Below, piece after piece: positions 9,592-18,275 of a stretch of 49,477 nucleotides of DNA. A program made the translations under genes and the position numbers. Source of the stretch: Armatimonadota bacterium (GTDB lineage Bacteria > Armatimonadota > Fimbriimonadia > Fimbriimonadales > GBS-DC). The stretch spans positions 1 to 49,477 of the forward strand of contig JAUQOS010000008.1 of assembly GCA_030550775.1 (NCBI GenBank), given 5' to 3'. Every line of letters starts with the position of its first letter. Positions within the stretch are counted from its first letter, which is position 1. The notes below the pieces were generated by a model. The model saw nothing but the letters and a program-made list of their open reading frames with translations. It was not told the origin of the DNA and did no database searches.

Positions 9592-10566
9592 TCAGGAGCG
9601 CACACGCGCTGCGATGGCAGCAATCGCATAGCGCACGCGCTCGCGGGCAATGTAGATAAAACCGTCTTGCGAGAGCGCGCCCGCCACAAACAGCCCCGAC
9701 ACGGGTGTTTCGTAGGTGTTGGGGTCGTGGATGGGCTTGCCGTCGGCCCCAAGGGGCACGCCCAGCGGCTCAATCAGGCGCCTGTCAGGCTGCAAGCCGA
9801 TAAGCGCCAGCACAAAGTCCACGGGGAGGCTCTCCACGCCCTGAGCACAGCGCAACTCCACGCAGTCGGGTAAGATGCGTTCAAGGTGCGCCTCCGTCAG
9901 TGGCGTAATCCGTTGTTCTTCCACGCGCAGCAGCACCTCGCGCAAGATAAATGGGCGGAATCTACACTGTTCCAGCGTAGGCGGTTCCACTGCCAGCCAC
10001 ACTTGCGCATCGGCGTCGGCGAGGCGGATGGCTGCCTCGCCTGCGGAGTTGCCTGAGCCGACAATCAGCACGCGCTTGCGCCAAAAACGAATAGGCTCGT
10101 CGTAGCGCGTGAACACATGGGGCAGGTTCGCGCCGGGCACGGTTAGTTGGCGGGGCGTGCCCCAAATACCTGTGCAGAGGAGCACTGCTTGCGTTTCGTA
10201 GCGGGCGGGTTGGCGGTGTGGCAGGCGTTGTGTGTGCACCACAAAGCCGTGCGCGGTGCGTTCAAGCCGCTCCACACGCTCGTAGGTATGGATCGGCAGG
10301 TTTTCCGCAGAGGCAACTTTGCGGTAGTAGTTCAGCGCAAGTTCGCGCGTGGGCTTCTCATCGTGGGGCGTGGGGAACGGGTAGCCGCCAATTGCCAGTT
10401 CGTCAGCAGGCGAGTAGAAGCGCATGCCGCTGGGGTATTCCACCAGCGATTGGCAGATGGTGCCCGCCTCCACGATGAGAAACCGCAGCCCGACGCGCTT
10501 GGCTTCTATGCCTGCCGCCAGCCCCACAGGTCCCGCCCCGATGATAATCAGCTCATACTGGCTCAT
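9592..10566 (-). CDS. YpdA-type FAD/NADPH flavoprotein (putative bacillithiol disulfide reductase)
   Basis: This 324-residue protein has an N-terminal FAD motif IIIGAGPVGLAAGIEA at about 7-22. It continues with the YpdA signature YPSGMRFYSPADELAIGGYPFP and KPTRELALNYYRKVA. A second nucleotide motif, VLIVGSGNSAGEAAIRLADA, lies mid-protein, and a C-terminal FVAGAL flavin segment closes it. Unlike thioredoxin reductase there is no CxxC redox pair. In Firmicutes YpdA reduces bacillithiol disulfide with NADPH (established). Whether this organism makes bacillithiol cannot be seen here, as no bshABC genes are in the window. Confidence 0.82.
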   Translation of the reverse strand: MSQYELIIIGAGPVGLAAGIEAKRVGLRFLIVEAGTICQSLVEYPSGMRFYSPADELAIGGYPFPTPHDEKPTRELALNYYRKVASAENLPIHTYERVERLERTAHGFVVHTQRLPHRQPARYETQAVLLCTGIWGTPRQLTVPGANLPHVFTRYDEPIRFWRKRVLIVGSGNSAGEAAIRLADADAQVWLAVEPPTLEQCRFRPFILREVLLRVEEQRITPLTEAHLERILPDCVELRCAQGVESLPVDFVLALIGLQPDRRLIEPLGVPLGADGKPIHDPNTYETPVSGLFVAGALSQDGFIYIARERVRYAIAAIAARVRS

Positions 10567-10579
10567 GCGCGGCTAACAA

Positions 10580-10587
10580 AGGATACC
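10580..10587 (-). promoter_or_regulatory. Putative -10 element GGTATCCT
   Basis: It lies 13 bases before the flavoprotein ATG on the minus strand, in the short gap after the propeller gene. The predicted leader is about seven bases. Confidence 0.5.
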
Positions 10588-10602
10588 TAACAGCTGCGGG
10601 CG

Positions 10603-13182
10603 TCAGCAACCTGCGCCAAAGTGGAACAGCACCACCAGTAGGTCGCTGTCATCTACGGTGCCATCGCGGTTCAGGTCGGCTTGGGCGTTGGTGCTGCCAA
10701 AGTTGAACAAGACGATCAGCAGGTCGCTGTCGTCAACACATCCATCGCCGTTCGCGTCGCCAGTGGGGGTAAGGGGTAGGCGAATGCGCCACATGCCGCG
10801 CCCGAAAGTGGCCGCCATCAGATAGCCCGTGTGGGGCACCACGCGCACGGTATTGACCTGCACATTCGGCAAGCCGAACGGCTGGGTGCCGTTGCGCCAA
10901 GTTGCGCCACCGTCTAAAGTGTAGAAGAAGCCCACATCGTTGCCTACATAGATGATGGTGTCTGGCGCGGCGGGGTCTAAGGCGACGGAGTTGGTGTGCA
11001 CATCGGGGAGGGCTGTGAGCCCTGTGCCGCTGATGTCAATCCACTGGGGTGTGGGAGCGCGTGTATCGTCGCAGCGGTAGATATGGGGTGTGCCCGTGCC
11101 ACCCAGCACGACGTACACCTTATAGGGGTTTGTGGGGTGCACTGCGATGTCGCTGATGGAGCGGTTGGGCAAGTTGGCGTTGATGCGTCGCCAAGTGGCA
11201 CCGCCGTTGGTGGTCATCCAGAGCTGCCCGTCGTCGCCACCTGTGTAGATGACATTGGCATCGCTGGGTGCGCCCGCTATCGCACGCAAGCGACCATTGG
11301 TGAGCGGTTGCCCGCCTAAACGCGGTGTCCACGTTTGGGTGGTCTCATCCCAAAGCCAGAGGTAGTTTGTGCCTGCTAGCAGCCAGCTGGGGCGCGCAGG
11401 ATGTACGGTTAGCGGGGCAATAAAGGCGATTCGATCAGAACCGTAGTCCGGAGTGATGTTTTGCAGGCTGCTCCAGTTGTTCGTGGTGCGATAGATCCTT
11501 AGATACTGAGTGGTGCCGTACTGGAGGCTGGGGTTGAGCGGGTTGTAGGCGCAGTAGCCCCCATCACCTCCGATGATGCACTGCCATTGGTTGAGGGTGC
11601 CGTTGGCGCGAATGGTGGCGTTGTCCTGCGTGCCGCCCATCATGCGCGTGGGGTCGGTAGGGTGGAATGCTGCCCAGTAGATTTGCGTGATACCAAGGGT
11701 GGCGTTCAGCCCCTGCACACTCACCGCTCCTGTGAGGGGGTTGTAAGTCAGTCGGTAGACGCCCCCATCGTTGCCGATCAGTAGTTCGTTTGGGTTACGT
11801 GGGTTGATAGCCATGCTGTGCTGGTCTACGTGGATAATCGCGCGGTCGGTGAAGCCCTGCCCGATGGAGCGCCAGCCCCATCGGGGCGTCCACTGCACCA
11901 AGTCTACCAAGCCCAAGTAGAGTACATCGCTGGTGCCGTCGTGCGAGACGTGCAGCGTAGCGTCGTACCACGATTGGTAGTAGCCGCCGTCCACGCTGGG
12001 GTTCATCGGGGTCCAAGTGTTGCCAGCGTCGTCGCTGACCCATACTTGCTGGTCGTCACCTGAAAATAGATAGACGCGCTCGGAGTTGAGGGGCGAGGTG
12101 GCAACGCGCAACGCACGCCTGTTGCCCGCTCCAAACGGCGGCGTGAGCACCGTCCACGTTTGCCCCCGATCAGTGGAGCGCAGGATGCGCCCTGGATTGC
12201 CGTGCCCGACGGCGTAGTAATAGCGCGCCCCCGTAGTGGGGTTGCGCGCGCTGACTGCCATGTCGCTCCAAATCGCGCTGATGGGGCTGACGCGCGTCCA
12301 AGTATTGCCGCCGTCCGTGCTGCGCCAAATGTCGCCTGCAACGCGCAGGTACGGTCCCCATCCTGTGCACACGGTGATGATGTTGGGCGACTCAGGGTCA
12401 ATAATGATGTCTGACACGCAGCGGTAGCCAAACAGCGCCGCGCCTAAGCTCTCCCAAGTTTGCCCCCCATCCAGCGAGCGCATCACGCCTTGCGAAAAGG
12501 GGCGCATCCAACCCTGAAAGTCACCCGTGCCCACATAAAGGATGTTCGGGTTCGTGGGGTGGACGGCGATGCTGGAGACCTGCAGAAACTGCCAGCCGTC
12601 CGAAAGTGGTTGCCAAGTCTGTCCACCGTCGGTGGTTTTCCACACCCCACCTTGCGGCGCGCCGAGATAGTACACATTTGGGTTCACGGGGTCATACGCA
12701 ACGGCGTTCACACGCCCCGATACGCTGGCGGTGCCGAAGTAGGTGCGGTACGGCGGCGTCGGGTTGCGCGGTCCCACAAACTCCCAACGCGGGGTTGAGG
12801 CAGGATAGAATAGCCCTGCCATCTGGTCGCGGTGCTCCGCTGCGCGAAGGTAAGCCAGCCAGTCGACGAAATCGTTGGGGTATGCGCGCACATACAGGTA
12901 GTCCCATAGTGCCTCGGCATATTCGGGTCCCTCTTCTAATTTGTGGCGGTGTTTGGGGTGGAGCGCGACACCCGATTGTTCCAGTTGTTCCACGCGCTGC
13001 TTGGCGCGCTGTTTCTCGCGGTCAATCCACTCTTTGAGTTGCTTGAGCGAGTGGTAGGGCGGCTCGGCGCGCTGCTCGTTTGCCACCGTGGGCGCCTCAA
13101 CAGCTTTGACCTCCTGTTGTGCTATCCCTAAACCCAAGAAGCACACTGCGATTGACCCCAGCAGTGCTATCCATCGCACCAT
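10603..13182 (-). CDS. Secreted Asp-box (BNR) beta-propeller protein with C-terminal dockerin-like domain
   Basis: This 859-residue protein has a signal peptide (about residues 1-27, ending near GIAQQ). The body resembles VPS10/sortilin or glycoside-hydrolase-74-like propellers. At least seven Asp-box motifs of the form S/T-x-D-x-G-x-T-W are visible (TTDGGQTW, SLDGGQTW, STDGGNTW, STDRGQTW, SDDAGNTW, TTNGGATW, TLDGGATW). The last 55 residues contain two calcium-loop repeats, DANGDGCVDDSDLL and DLNRDGTVDDSDLL, as in type I dockerins. No cohesin or scaffoldin is seen in the window, so the dockerin-like tail may serve stability or cell attachment (inference). Substrate unknown; enzymatic activity is not proven. 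Confidence 0.85.
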   Translation of the reverse strand: MVRWIALLGSIAVCFLGLGIAQQEVKAVEAPTVANEQRAEPPYHSLKQLKEWIDREKQRAKQRVEQLEQSGVALHPKHRHKLEEGPEYAEALWDYLYVRAYPNDFVDWLAYLRAAEHRDQMAGLFYPASTPRWEFVGPRNPTPPYRTYFGTASVSGRVNAVAYDPVNPNVYYLGAPQGGVWKTTDGGQTWQPLSDGWQFLQVSSIAVHPTNPNILYVGTGDFQGWMRPFSQGVMRSLDGGQTWESLGAALFGYRCVSDIIIDPESPNIITVCTGWGPYLRVAGDIWRSTDGGNTWTRVSPISAIWSDMAVSARNPTTGARYYYAVGHGNPGRILRSTDRGQTWTVLTPPFGAGNRRALRVATSPLNSERVYLFSGDDQQVWVSDDAGNTWTPMNPSVDGGYYQSWYDATLHVSHDGTSDVLYLGLVDLVQWTPRWGWRSIGQGFTDRAIIHVDQHSMAINPRNPNELLIGNDGGVYRLTYNPLTGAVSVQGLNATLGITQIYWAAFHPTDPTRMMGGTQDNATIRANGTLNQWQCIIGGDGGYCAYNPLNPSLQYGTTQYLRIYRTTNNWSSLQNITPDYGSDRIAFIAPLTVHPARPSWLLAGTNYLWLWDETTQTWTPRLGGQPLTNGRLRAIAGAPSDANVIYTGGDDGQLWMTTNGGATWRRINANLPNRSISDIAVHPTNPYKVYVVLGGTGTPHIYRCDDTRAPTPQWIDISGTGLTALPDVHTNSVALDPAAPDTIIYVGNDVGFFYTLDGGATWRNGTQPFGLPNVQVNTVRVVPHTGYLMAATFGRGMWRIRLPLTPTGDANGDGCVDDSDLLIVLFNFGSTNAQADLNRDGTVDDSDLLVVLFHFGAGC

Positions 13183-13191
13183 AGCATCCTT

Positions 13192-13199
13192 GTTATACC
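13192..13199 (-). promoter_or_regulatory. Putative -10 element GGTATAAC
   Basis: A near-match to the octamer, nine bases before the propeller ATG on the minus strand. It predicts an almost leaderless message. Confidence 0.45.
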
Positions 13200-13225
13200 T
13201 TTAGAGGCGCTTCAAGAAACAGACA

Positions 13226-13377
13226 GCTGAAGCCGTTCCTGAGCGAGCTAAGCCCGCCTACGCGGGCTAAAGCGTGGCGTCGGCGTCTCGCTGACGGAAC
13301 GCATCGGAGCGTCGGCGTCCCACCGACGAACAAAAGCCGATGCTGAGCCGCTTCGTGAGCCCAAGAACGGCTTCAGC
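13226..13377. repeat. 152-bp element bounded by 13-bp perfect inverted repeat
   Basis: The arms GCTGAAGCCGTTC (13226-13238) and GAACGGCTTCAGC (13365-13377) are exact reverse complements. The inside holds a hairpin AGCCCGC/GCGGGCT at 13251-13268 and two related GTCGGCGT units, the second forming CGTCGG/CCGACG at 13310-13328. It has no coding capacity and fills most of the 280-base gap between the divergent propeller and VanW genes. It could be a MITE-like element or a structured repeat. Confidence 0.6.
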
Positions 13378-13462
13378 CATCTGCTCAAAGGCGCATACTT
13401 CGCTGCTTGGTGAACCGATGTCTTGATTTGCTAAACACCCTTTGAGCGTCTAACCGATTAGG

Positions 13463-14239
13463 ATGAGAGTGCACCTGAAAGTATTGAGCTGTGTGCTGGT
13501 AGTGGGCTTGATGGCCTGCCAGCCTGTGCCTAAAGAGCCATGGACGCCGTTGGCGACATTTGCCACCTCGCTGGAGGGGCGCACGCAGGGGCAACGCCAC
13601 AATGCGGTGCTGGCTGCCAAGCGCCTGCATGGGTTGCAAATTGCCCCCAATGCCGTCTGGTCATTCAACCAAGCGGTGGGGCCGTGGGTGCGCTCGGAGG
13701 GGTATGTGCGTGCCCCTGTCAGCTACGGAGGGGTTTTGGTGCCCGCGTGGGGTGGTGGGGTTTGCCAAACTTCCACGACGCTCTACAACGCGGCGTTGCT
13801 GGCAGGGCTGGAAGTGGTGGAGCGCCACGCCCATACGATTGCTCCAAGCTATGTGGCAGCAGGGCGCGATGCCGCCGTCGCCCAAGGGGTTGCCGACCTG
13901 AAAATCCGTAATCCGTATCCGTTTCCGTGTCGGGTGGAGTTTGTGGTGCGCGGCACGCAACTGATGTGCATAATTTCGGCGCGCGCGACACCGAACGAGG
14001 TGCAGCGACGGGTGCCTCGTTGCAGGCTTATTGCTGAGGTTGCCAGCGTTAGCCCTGCGCCACGGGTGCACGGGTTTAAGGCGCAAACGGGTCGGGCGGG
14101 GGTGCAGGTGCGGCTGTGGCGCGTCTGTTCGCTTGGTCAGCAACACTGGCGAGAACTGTGCCACGAAACACGATACGCGCCGCTGCCTGCCAGCACTGCT
14201 AATAGGTATAATTTCCAACCACACGGAGGTAGGCGTTGA
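13463..14239 (+). CDS. VanW family lipoprotein
   Basis: This 258-residue protein has a lipoprotein signal with the lipobox LMAC at about residues 16-19. The VanW domain follows: LEGRTQGQRHNAVLAAKRLHG, WSFNQAVGPWVRSEGY, then GGGVCQTSTTLYNAALLAGLEVVERHAHT and VADLKIRNPYPFPCRVEF. VanW proteins accompany some vancomycin-resistance clusters but are widespread and of unknown biochemical role, probably at the cell wall. No van ligases are present, so resistance should not be inferred. Its stop overlaps the start of the HD-GYP gene by 4 bases. Confidence 0.88.
   Translation: MRVHLKVLSCVLVVGLMACQPVPKEPWTPLATFATSLEGRTQGQRHNAVLAAKRLHGLQIAPNAVWSFNQAVGPWVRSEGYVRAPVSYGGVLVPAWGGGVCQTSTTLYNAALLAGLEVVERHAHTIAPSYVAAGRDAAVAQGVADLKIRNPYPFPCRVEFVVRGTQLMCIISARATPNEVQRRVPRCRLIAEVASVSPAPRVHGFKAQTGRAGVQVRLWRVCSLGQQHWRELCHETRYAPLPASTANRYNFQPHGGRR
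14205..14212 (+). promoter_or_regulatory. Putative internal -10 element GGTATAAT
   Basis: A perfect octamer inside the 3' end of the VanW gene. A start near 14219 leaves about 17 bases before TTG 14236, containing GGAGGT. It could express the HD-GYP gene independently. Confidence 0.5.
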
Positions 14240-14829
14240 CCCGCGACCGACTAGTACGGATGGAGAACGATGTGGTGCGGGCGTTGGTACGGGCATTAGA
14301 GTTGGCGCATCCGCACCTGACGGGGCATAGCGAGCGCGTGGCTTCCTACGCGGTTGCCGTCGGATGTGAGTTAGGGCTGAGCAAAGCCACCCTGCGCGGG
14401 TTGCGCATCGCAGCGGCGTTGCACGATATCGGCATGCTGGGGCTGCCAAACGAGCTGTTAACGATTGCCCCACTTAACCCCCAACAGTGGCAACAGATTC
14501 AGCAACATCCGCGCCTGAGTGTGCAGCTGGTGCGTCGCATCCGCCGCTTTCGCGAGCTTACAGTATGGATCGAATGCCATCACGAGCGTTGGAACGGCAC
14601 GGGCTACCCCTATGGGTGGCAAGGCGAGCAAATCCCTTTACCAGCGCGGATACTGGCAGTTGCGGAAGCTTTTGATGGCATGCGCACCGAGATGCCCTAT
14701 CGCCCTGCCCTGTCGGAGCAGCACGCGGTGGAACTGATTCGTCAAGGGGCGGGCACGCTGTTTGATCCTCGTGTAGTGGAGGCATTTTTGAAGGTGCAGC
14801 CCGTGCTGCAGCCTGTAGGGCGCGAGTAG
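14236..14829 (+). CDS. HD-GYP domain protein (putative c-di-GMP phosphodiesterase)
   Basis: The 197 residues are almost entirely one HD-GYP domain. GHSERVASYAVAVG, the metal pair HDIG (ALHDIGMLG) and HHERWNGTGYP are all intact, the last being the diagnostic GYP loop. Such domains hydrolyse cyclic di-GMP or related dinucleotides. There is no receiver, PAS or membrane domain, so any sensing must come from partners. The start is TTG 14236, which overlaps the VanW stop as TTGA and has GGAGGT six bases upstream. Confidence 0.88.
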   Translation: MTRDRLVRMENDVVRALVRALELAHPHLTGHSERVASYAVAVGCELGLSKATLRGLRIAAALHDIGMLGLPNELLTIAPLNPQQWQQIQQHPRLSVQLVRRIRRFRELTVWIECHHERWNGTGYPYGWQGEQIPLPARILAVAEAFDGMRTEMPYRPALSEQHAVELIRQGAGTLFDPRVVEAFLKVQPVLQPVGRE

Positions 14830-14832
14830 GGC

Positions 14833-16056
14833 TTAGCCAATGGGCTTGATATATCGCTTCGGAATGCCCCAAGGCGCGCGCCAGTTGCGAGCCAGTAGCG
14901 CGTTTGCCTCCCGATCGCCCACGATGCGCGCCTGCTGCGCGTCCCAGCGGATGCTGCGCCCCACGCGATAGGCGATATTGCCCAGCAACGGCACAAGGGT
15001 CGAGCGTACCCCTGTGAGCACATCCACCAACAACGGCACGCCCTCGCGAATGGCTGCCAAGAAGTTCTCGGTGAAGGGTTCACTTTGAGCGGAGCCACCC
15101 CGTTTGTAGGCAGGAATCCGCTCTTTTTCGGGGTAGACCTCCAGCCCCTCGCGGCTCACATAGAGGCTGCCGTTGGTGCCGAAAAACATCGTGCCGTAGC
15201 CGCGCCCATAAAGCGGGTGTCCGTTCGCGGCGCGGTGCGTGTAGACCAGCGTCCAATCGTTGAACTTCCAGATACACTCTATCGTGTCGGGCGTTTCGCG
15301 GTTGTCGCGCAAGGCGAACTTGCCGCCGTAGGCACACACTTCCGTTGGATTGTGCTCGCCCATCGCCCATAACACGATGTCAATTAGGTGCACGCCCCAG
15401 TCGGCGACCTTGCCCCCTGCGTAGTCCCAAAACCAGCGGAAGTGGTAGATGCAACGATTGGGGTTGTAGGGGCGTTTGGGGGCGGGTCCCAGCCAGAAGT
15501 CCCAGTCTAAGCCGGGGGGTGGGTCACTATCGGGCGGGTTGCCGATGCCGTGAGGGGTCTCGTTGTCCACATTCCAGCAGTGCACCATCGTGATTTTGCC
15601 CAGTTTACCTGAGCGCACGATGTCCACCGCTTCTTGGAAGTGCTCGCCCCCGCGTTGTTGCAAGCCGATCGCCACCACGCGCTTGTGCTCACGCGCAGCG
15701 TGCACCATCGCTAGCCCTTCCGCCACATTATGCATTGCGGGCTTCTCGCACAGCACATGCTTGCCTGCCTCGCAGGCGTCAATGGTGATACGCGCGTGCC
15801 AGTGGTCGGGCGTGGCAACCACTACGGCGTCAATATCTTTCCGCTCTAAAATCCTGCGGTAATCGGTGTACGGTTCAATATCGGGGCGTCCAGTAAGTTG
15901 GCGGAACTCGTCCAACTGCTTTTGATACACATCGCAGGCAGCGACCACTTCGCACTGCCCGCGCAGGCGATTGAACTGCCGATAGTGGTGGCGTCCGATT
16001 CCTCCGCAGCCGATGATTGCCACGCGCACGCGATCGTTGACCCCATAGCGCCTCAT
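14833..16056 (-). CDS. Gfo/Idh/MocA family oxidoreductase
   Basis: This 407-residue NAD(P)-dependent dehydrogenase-like protein has a Rossmann motif VAIIGCGGIGRHHYRQF at about 11-27. The cofactor and catalytic motif CEKPAMHN lies near residues 98-105, and GGKVADWGVHLIDIVLWAMGE is typical of the C-terminal domain of sugar-acting members. The substrate is probably a sugar, inositol or glycoside, but cannot be specified. It overlaps the end of carA by four bases (ATGA), so the two are translationally coupled although metabolically unrelated. Confidence 0.88.
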   Translation of the reverse strand: MRRYGVNDRVRVAIIGCGGIGRHHYRQFNRLRGQCEVVAACDVYQKQLDEFRQLTGRPDIEPYTDYRRILERKDIDAVVVATPDHWHARITIDACEAGKHVLCEKPAMHNVAEGLAMVHAAREHKRVVAIGLQQRGGEHFQEAVDIVRSGKLGKITMVHCWNVDNETPHGIGNPPDSDPPPGLDWDFWLGPAPKRPYNPNRCIYHFRWFWDYAGGKVADWGVHLIDIVLWAMGEHNPTEVCAYGGKFALRDNRETPDTIECIWKFNDWTLVYTHRAANGHPLYGRGYGTMFFGTNGSLYVSREGLEVYPEKERIPAYKRGGSAQSEPFTENFLAAIREGVPLLVDVLTGVRSTLVPLLGNIAYRVGRSIRWDAQQARIVGDREANALLARNWRAPWGIPKRYIKPIG

Positions 16057-17171
16057 CGCTCTGCCTCCGCCGACTCCATCATCGTCAAGAATTCGTGGAA
16101 AAACGGGCGGCTATCCCACGGACCGGGCGCGGCTTCGGGGTGGTACTGGAGCGTGATTACTTTCCAGTCGCGGTGGCGCACCCCCTCGACGGTGTGGTCG
16201 TTGAGATTTATGTGGGTTAGTTCCAGCCCGGTGTCGCGTAGGCTATCCAAATCCACGGCATAGCCGTGATTTTGCGAGGTGATATCCACGCGCCCTGTGA
16301 GCAGGTTTTTCACGGGGTGGTTTGCCCCCCGATGCCCGAACTTGAGTTTGTAAGTACGCGCCCCTAACGCCAAGCACACCAGCTGATGCCCCAGACAGAT
16401 GCCCGCGATGGGCACTTTGCCCAGCAATGCGCGTACCGTGTTAATCACAGGCTGCAAGCGTGCGGGGTCGCCTGGTCCGGGCGAGAGCAACACGCCGTCG
16501 GGCTTGTAAGCCAAGATTTGCTCGGCGGGGGTGGTCGCAGGCACCACGATGGAGCGGATATTCAAGCTTGCCAGACGGCGCGGAATGTTCCATTTGACAC
16601 CGCAGTCCAGAATCACTACGCGCTTGCGATAGCGGGTATCGGGCGCGTCCATTGACTCGATGCCGTTGTAGCCCCACTTGTAGGGCTGAGGCGTGGTGAC
16701 GCGGTAGACATAGTCTTCCTCGTCGTAGCGCGGTACGGTCTGAAGGCGATGGAATGCCTCATCGGGGGTTTCATCGGTGGTGATGGTTGCCATCATCACG
16801 CCGTGATAGCGCACACGGAGCGTGACGGCGCGGGTGTCCACGCCGCTGATTGCTACGACGCCTCGTGCCGCCAAATAATCGTGGATTGCGCTGCGGGCGC
16901 GCCAGTTGGAAGGGGTCTCGCACGCTTCGCGCACCACGAAGCCCGCTACCTGCGCTTGGCGCGACTCGTCATCTTCGGGGTTCACACCATAGTTACCAAT
17001 CAGCGGATAGGTCATCAACACAATCTGCCCTGCGTACGAGGGGTCGGTCAAAATCTCCTGATAGCCTGTCATGCTGGTGGTGAACACCAGCTCGCCCGTG
17101 GTGTGCCCTGTTGCGCCCAGCGACTCGCCTTCGAACACGCTTCCGTCTTCCAGCACTAAGTAGGCTTTCAT
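16053..17171 (-). CDS. carA: Carbamoyl-phosphate synthase small subunit (glutamine amidotransferase)
   Basis: This 372-residue protein has the N-terminal CarA domain (YLVLEDGSVFEGESLGATG...GELVFTTSMTGYQEILTDPSYAGQIV). Its C-terminal class I amidotransferase carries the nucleophile in GICLGHQLVCLALGA and the His-Glu pair in YHPEAAPGP. It supplies ammonia to CarB for carbamoyl phosphate, used by pyrB and arginine synthesis. carB is not adjacent. The gene has its own promoter-like octamer and is predicted to be leaderless. Confidence 0.97.
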   Translation of the reverse strand: MKAYLVLEDGSVFEGESLGATGHTTGELVFTTSMTGYQEILTDPSYAGQIVLMTYPLIGNYGVNPEDDESRQAQVAGFVVREACETPSNWRARSAIHDYLAARGVVAISGVDTRAVTLRVRYHGVMMATITTDETPDEAFHRLQTVPRYDEEDYVYRVTTPQPYKWGYNGIESMDAPDTRYRKRVVILDCGVKWNIPRRLASLNIRSIVVPATTPAEQILAYKPDGVLLSPGPGDPARLQPVINTVRALLGKVPIAGICLGHQLVCLALGARTYKLKFGHRGANHPVKNLLTGRVDITSQNHGYAVDLDSLRDTGLELTHINLNDHTVEGVRHRDWKVITLQYHPEAAPGPWDSRPFFHEFLTMMESAEAER

Positions 17172-17180
17172 TTGAGGAGT

Positions 17181-17188
17181 AGTATACC
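17181..17188 (-). promoter_or_regulatory. Putative -10 element GGTATACT for carA
   Basis: It sits nine bases before the carA ATG in the 21-base gap after the epimerase gene, leaving room for no more than a three-base leader. No room exists for a pyrimidine or arginine attenuator. Confidence 0.6.
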
Positions 17189-17192
17189 TGTC

Positions 17193-18248
17193 TTAGGTAA
17201 GCATTTCGCGCAGGCGCACGCCCAAGCCAGGCGCGTCGGTTGGTAGCACACGCCCTTCAATCAGCTCCGCGCCTGCAAATGGATCATCAAGAAGGTTTAG
17301 GTGGCTATCCAAATCCAGATGGTCAGCCAACGGGGCAATTTGGGCTGCCCCGCTGATGGCGAGGCTGCTGTCGGAATAGCAGCCGTACATCACCTGCAGC
17401 CCCAGCGCGCGCGCTGTGTGCACCATCCGAAGTGCCTCGCTGATACCGCCCGATTTCATCAGTTTGATATTGATGCCGTGCACGCGGTCGGCGAGGCGCA
17501 CCACATCGTGGCTGTTGAAGCAGCTCTCGTCCACGAAAATCGGTAGGGGCGACTCGCGGTAGAGCGTGGGCAGTTGCTCTTCTGCGCCGCGCGGCAGGGG
17601 CTGCTCCACATACTCCACGCCGCGTTCGGCAAGCCAGCGGCACATGGTGATGGCATCTTGCAAGTTCCAGCCGCCGTTGGCGTCCACACGCAAGGCGATA
17701 TCGGGTGGTGCTTCGGCGCGAACGGCTTCAAACATCGCTTGGTCTGCCTCGATGCCTGCGGGGTTGCCCAGTTTAATCTTGAGCGACTTCGCGTGGGTGA
17801 GCTGCAACCAGTCGCGCACACGCTGGCGCGCGACTTCGGGCGGGTTGATACCGATCGTGACAGAGGTAGGTACGATGGCGTCGCGTGAAAGCCCCAGCAG
17901 CTGCCATACGGGCAGCCCTGTGCGCTTGCCGAGCCAGTCCCACAGAGCAAGGTTGACGGCGGCGCGCGCCGCTGAGCGAATCCCCGCTTCTATCAACACC
18001 TGCTCCGCCTGCTCGCGCAGAAGGGGGTGCAGCGGCTCCAGCAGGGGTTTGGCACGGGCTAAATCTTCGAGAATGGTTTCTGTGCTTTGCCGAAAATCGC
18101 CGATGCCGAACGGTGAGGCTTCGCCCCAGCCCTCAATGCCGTTTGCTTCCACGCGCACCCAGACATTCACCGTCTGCGCGGTGGTGCCGCGGCTAATCGT
18201 CAGCGGAAACCGCTTGTTGACCGTAAAAGTTGCCCACGCCAACTGCAT
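17193..18248 (-). CDS. Dipeptide epimerase, enolase superfamily (L-Ala-D/L-Glu epimerase-like)
   Basis: This roughly 351-residue enzyme has the muconate-lactonizing subgroup motifs. The base pair K-x-K is in SLKIKLGN. Metal ligands come from LRVDANGGW, YVEQPLP and FVDESC. The second base is the Lys in INIKLMKSGGI, and a C-terminal HLDLDSHLNLLDDPF is typical of dipeptide epimerases. It likely recycles peptidoglycan dipeptides. ATG 18248 is chosen; GTG 18275 would add nine residues that do not look like the family N-terminus. Confidence 0.85.
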   Translation of the reverse strand: MQLAWATFTVNKRFPLTISRGTTAQTVNVWVRVEANGIEGWGEASPFGIGDFRQSTETILEDLARAKPLLEPLHPLLREQAEQVLIEAGIRSAARAAVNLALWDWLGKRTGLPVWQLLGLSRDAIVPTSVTIGINPPEVARQRVRDWLQLTHAKSLKIKLGNPAGIEADQAMFEAVRAEAPPDIALRVDANGGWNLQDAITMCRWLAERGVEYVEQPLPRGAEEQLPTLYRESPLPIFVDESCFNSHDVVRLADRVHGINIKLMKSGGISEALRMVHTARALGLQVMYGCYSDSSLAISGAAQIAPLADHLDLDSHLNLLDDPFAGAELIEGRVLPTDAPGLGVRLREMLT

Positions 18249-18275
18249 GGGGCAAAATGTTGGCGATGCGAGCAC

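Noticed and set aside
13463-14239. Vancomycin resistance gene
   Set aside because: VanW alone does not confer resistance, and no vanA/B-type ligase, vanH or vanX is present.
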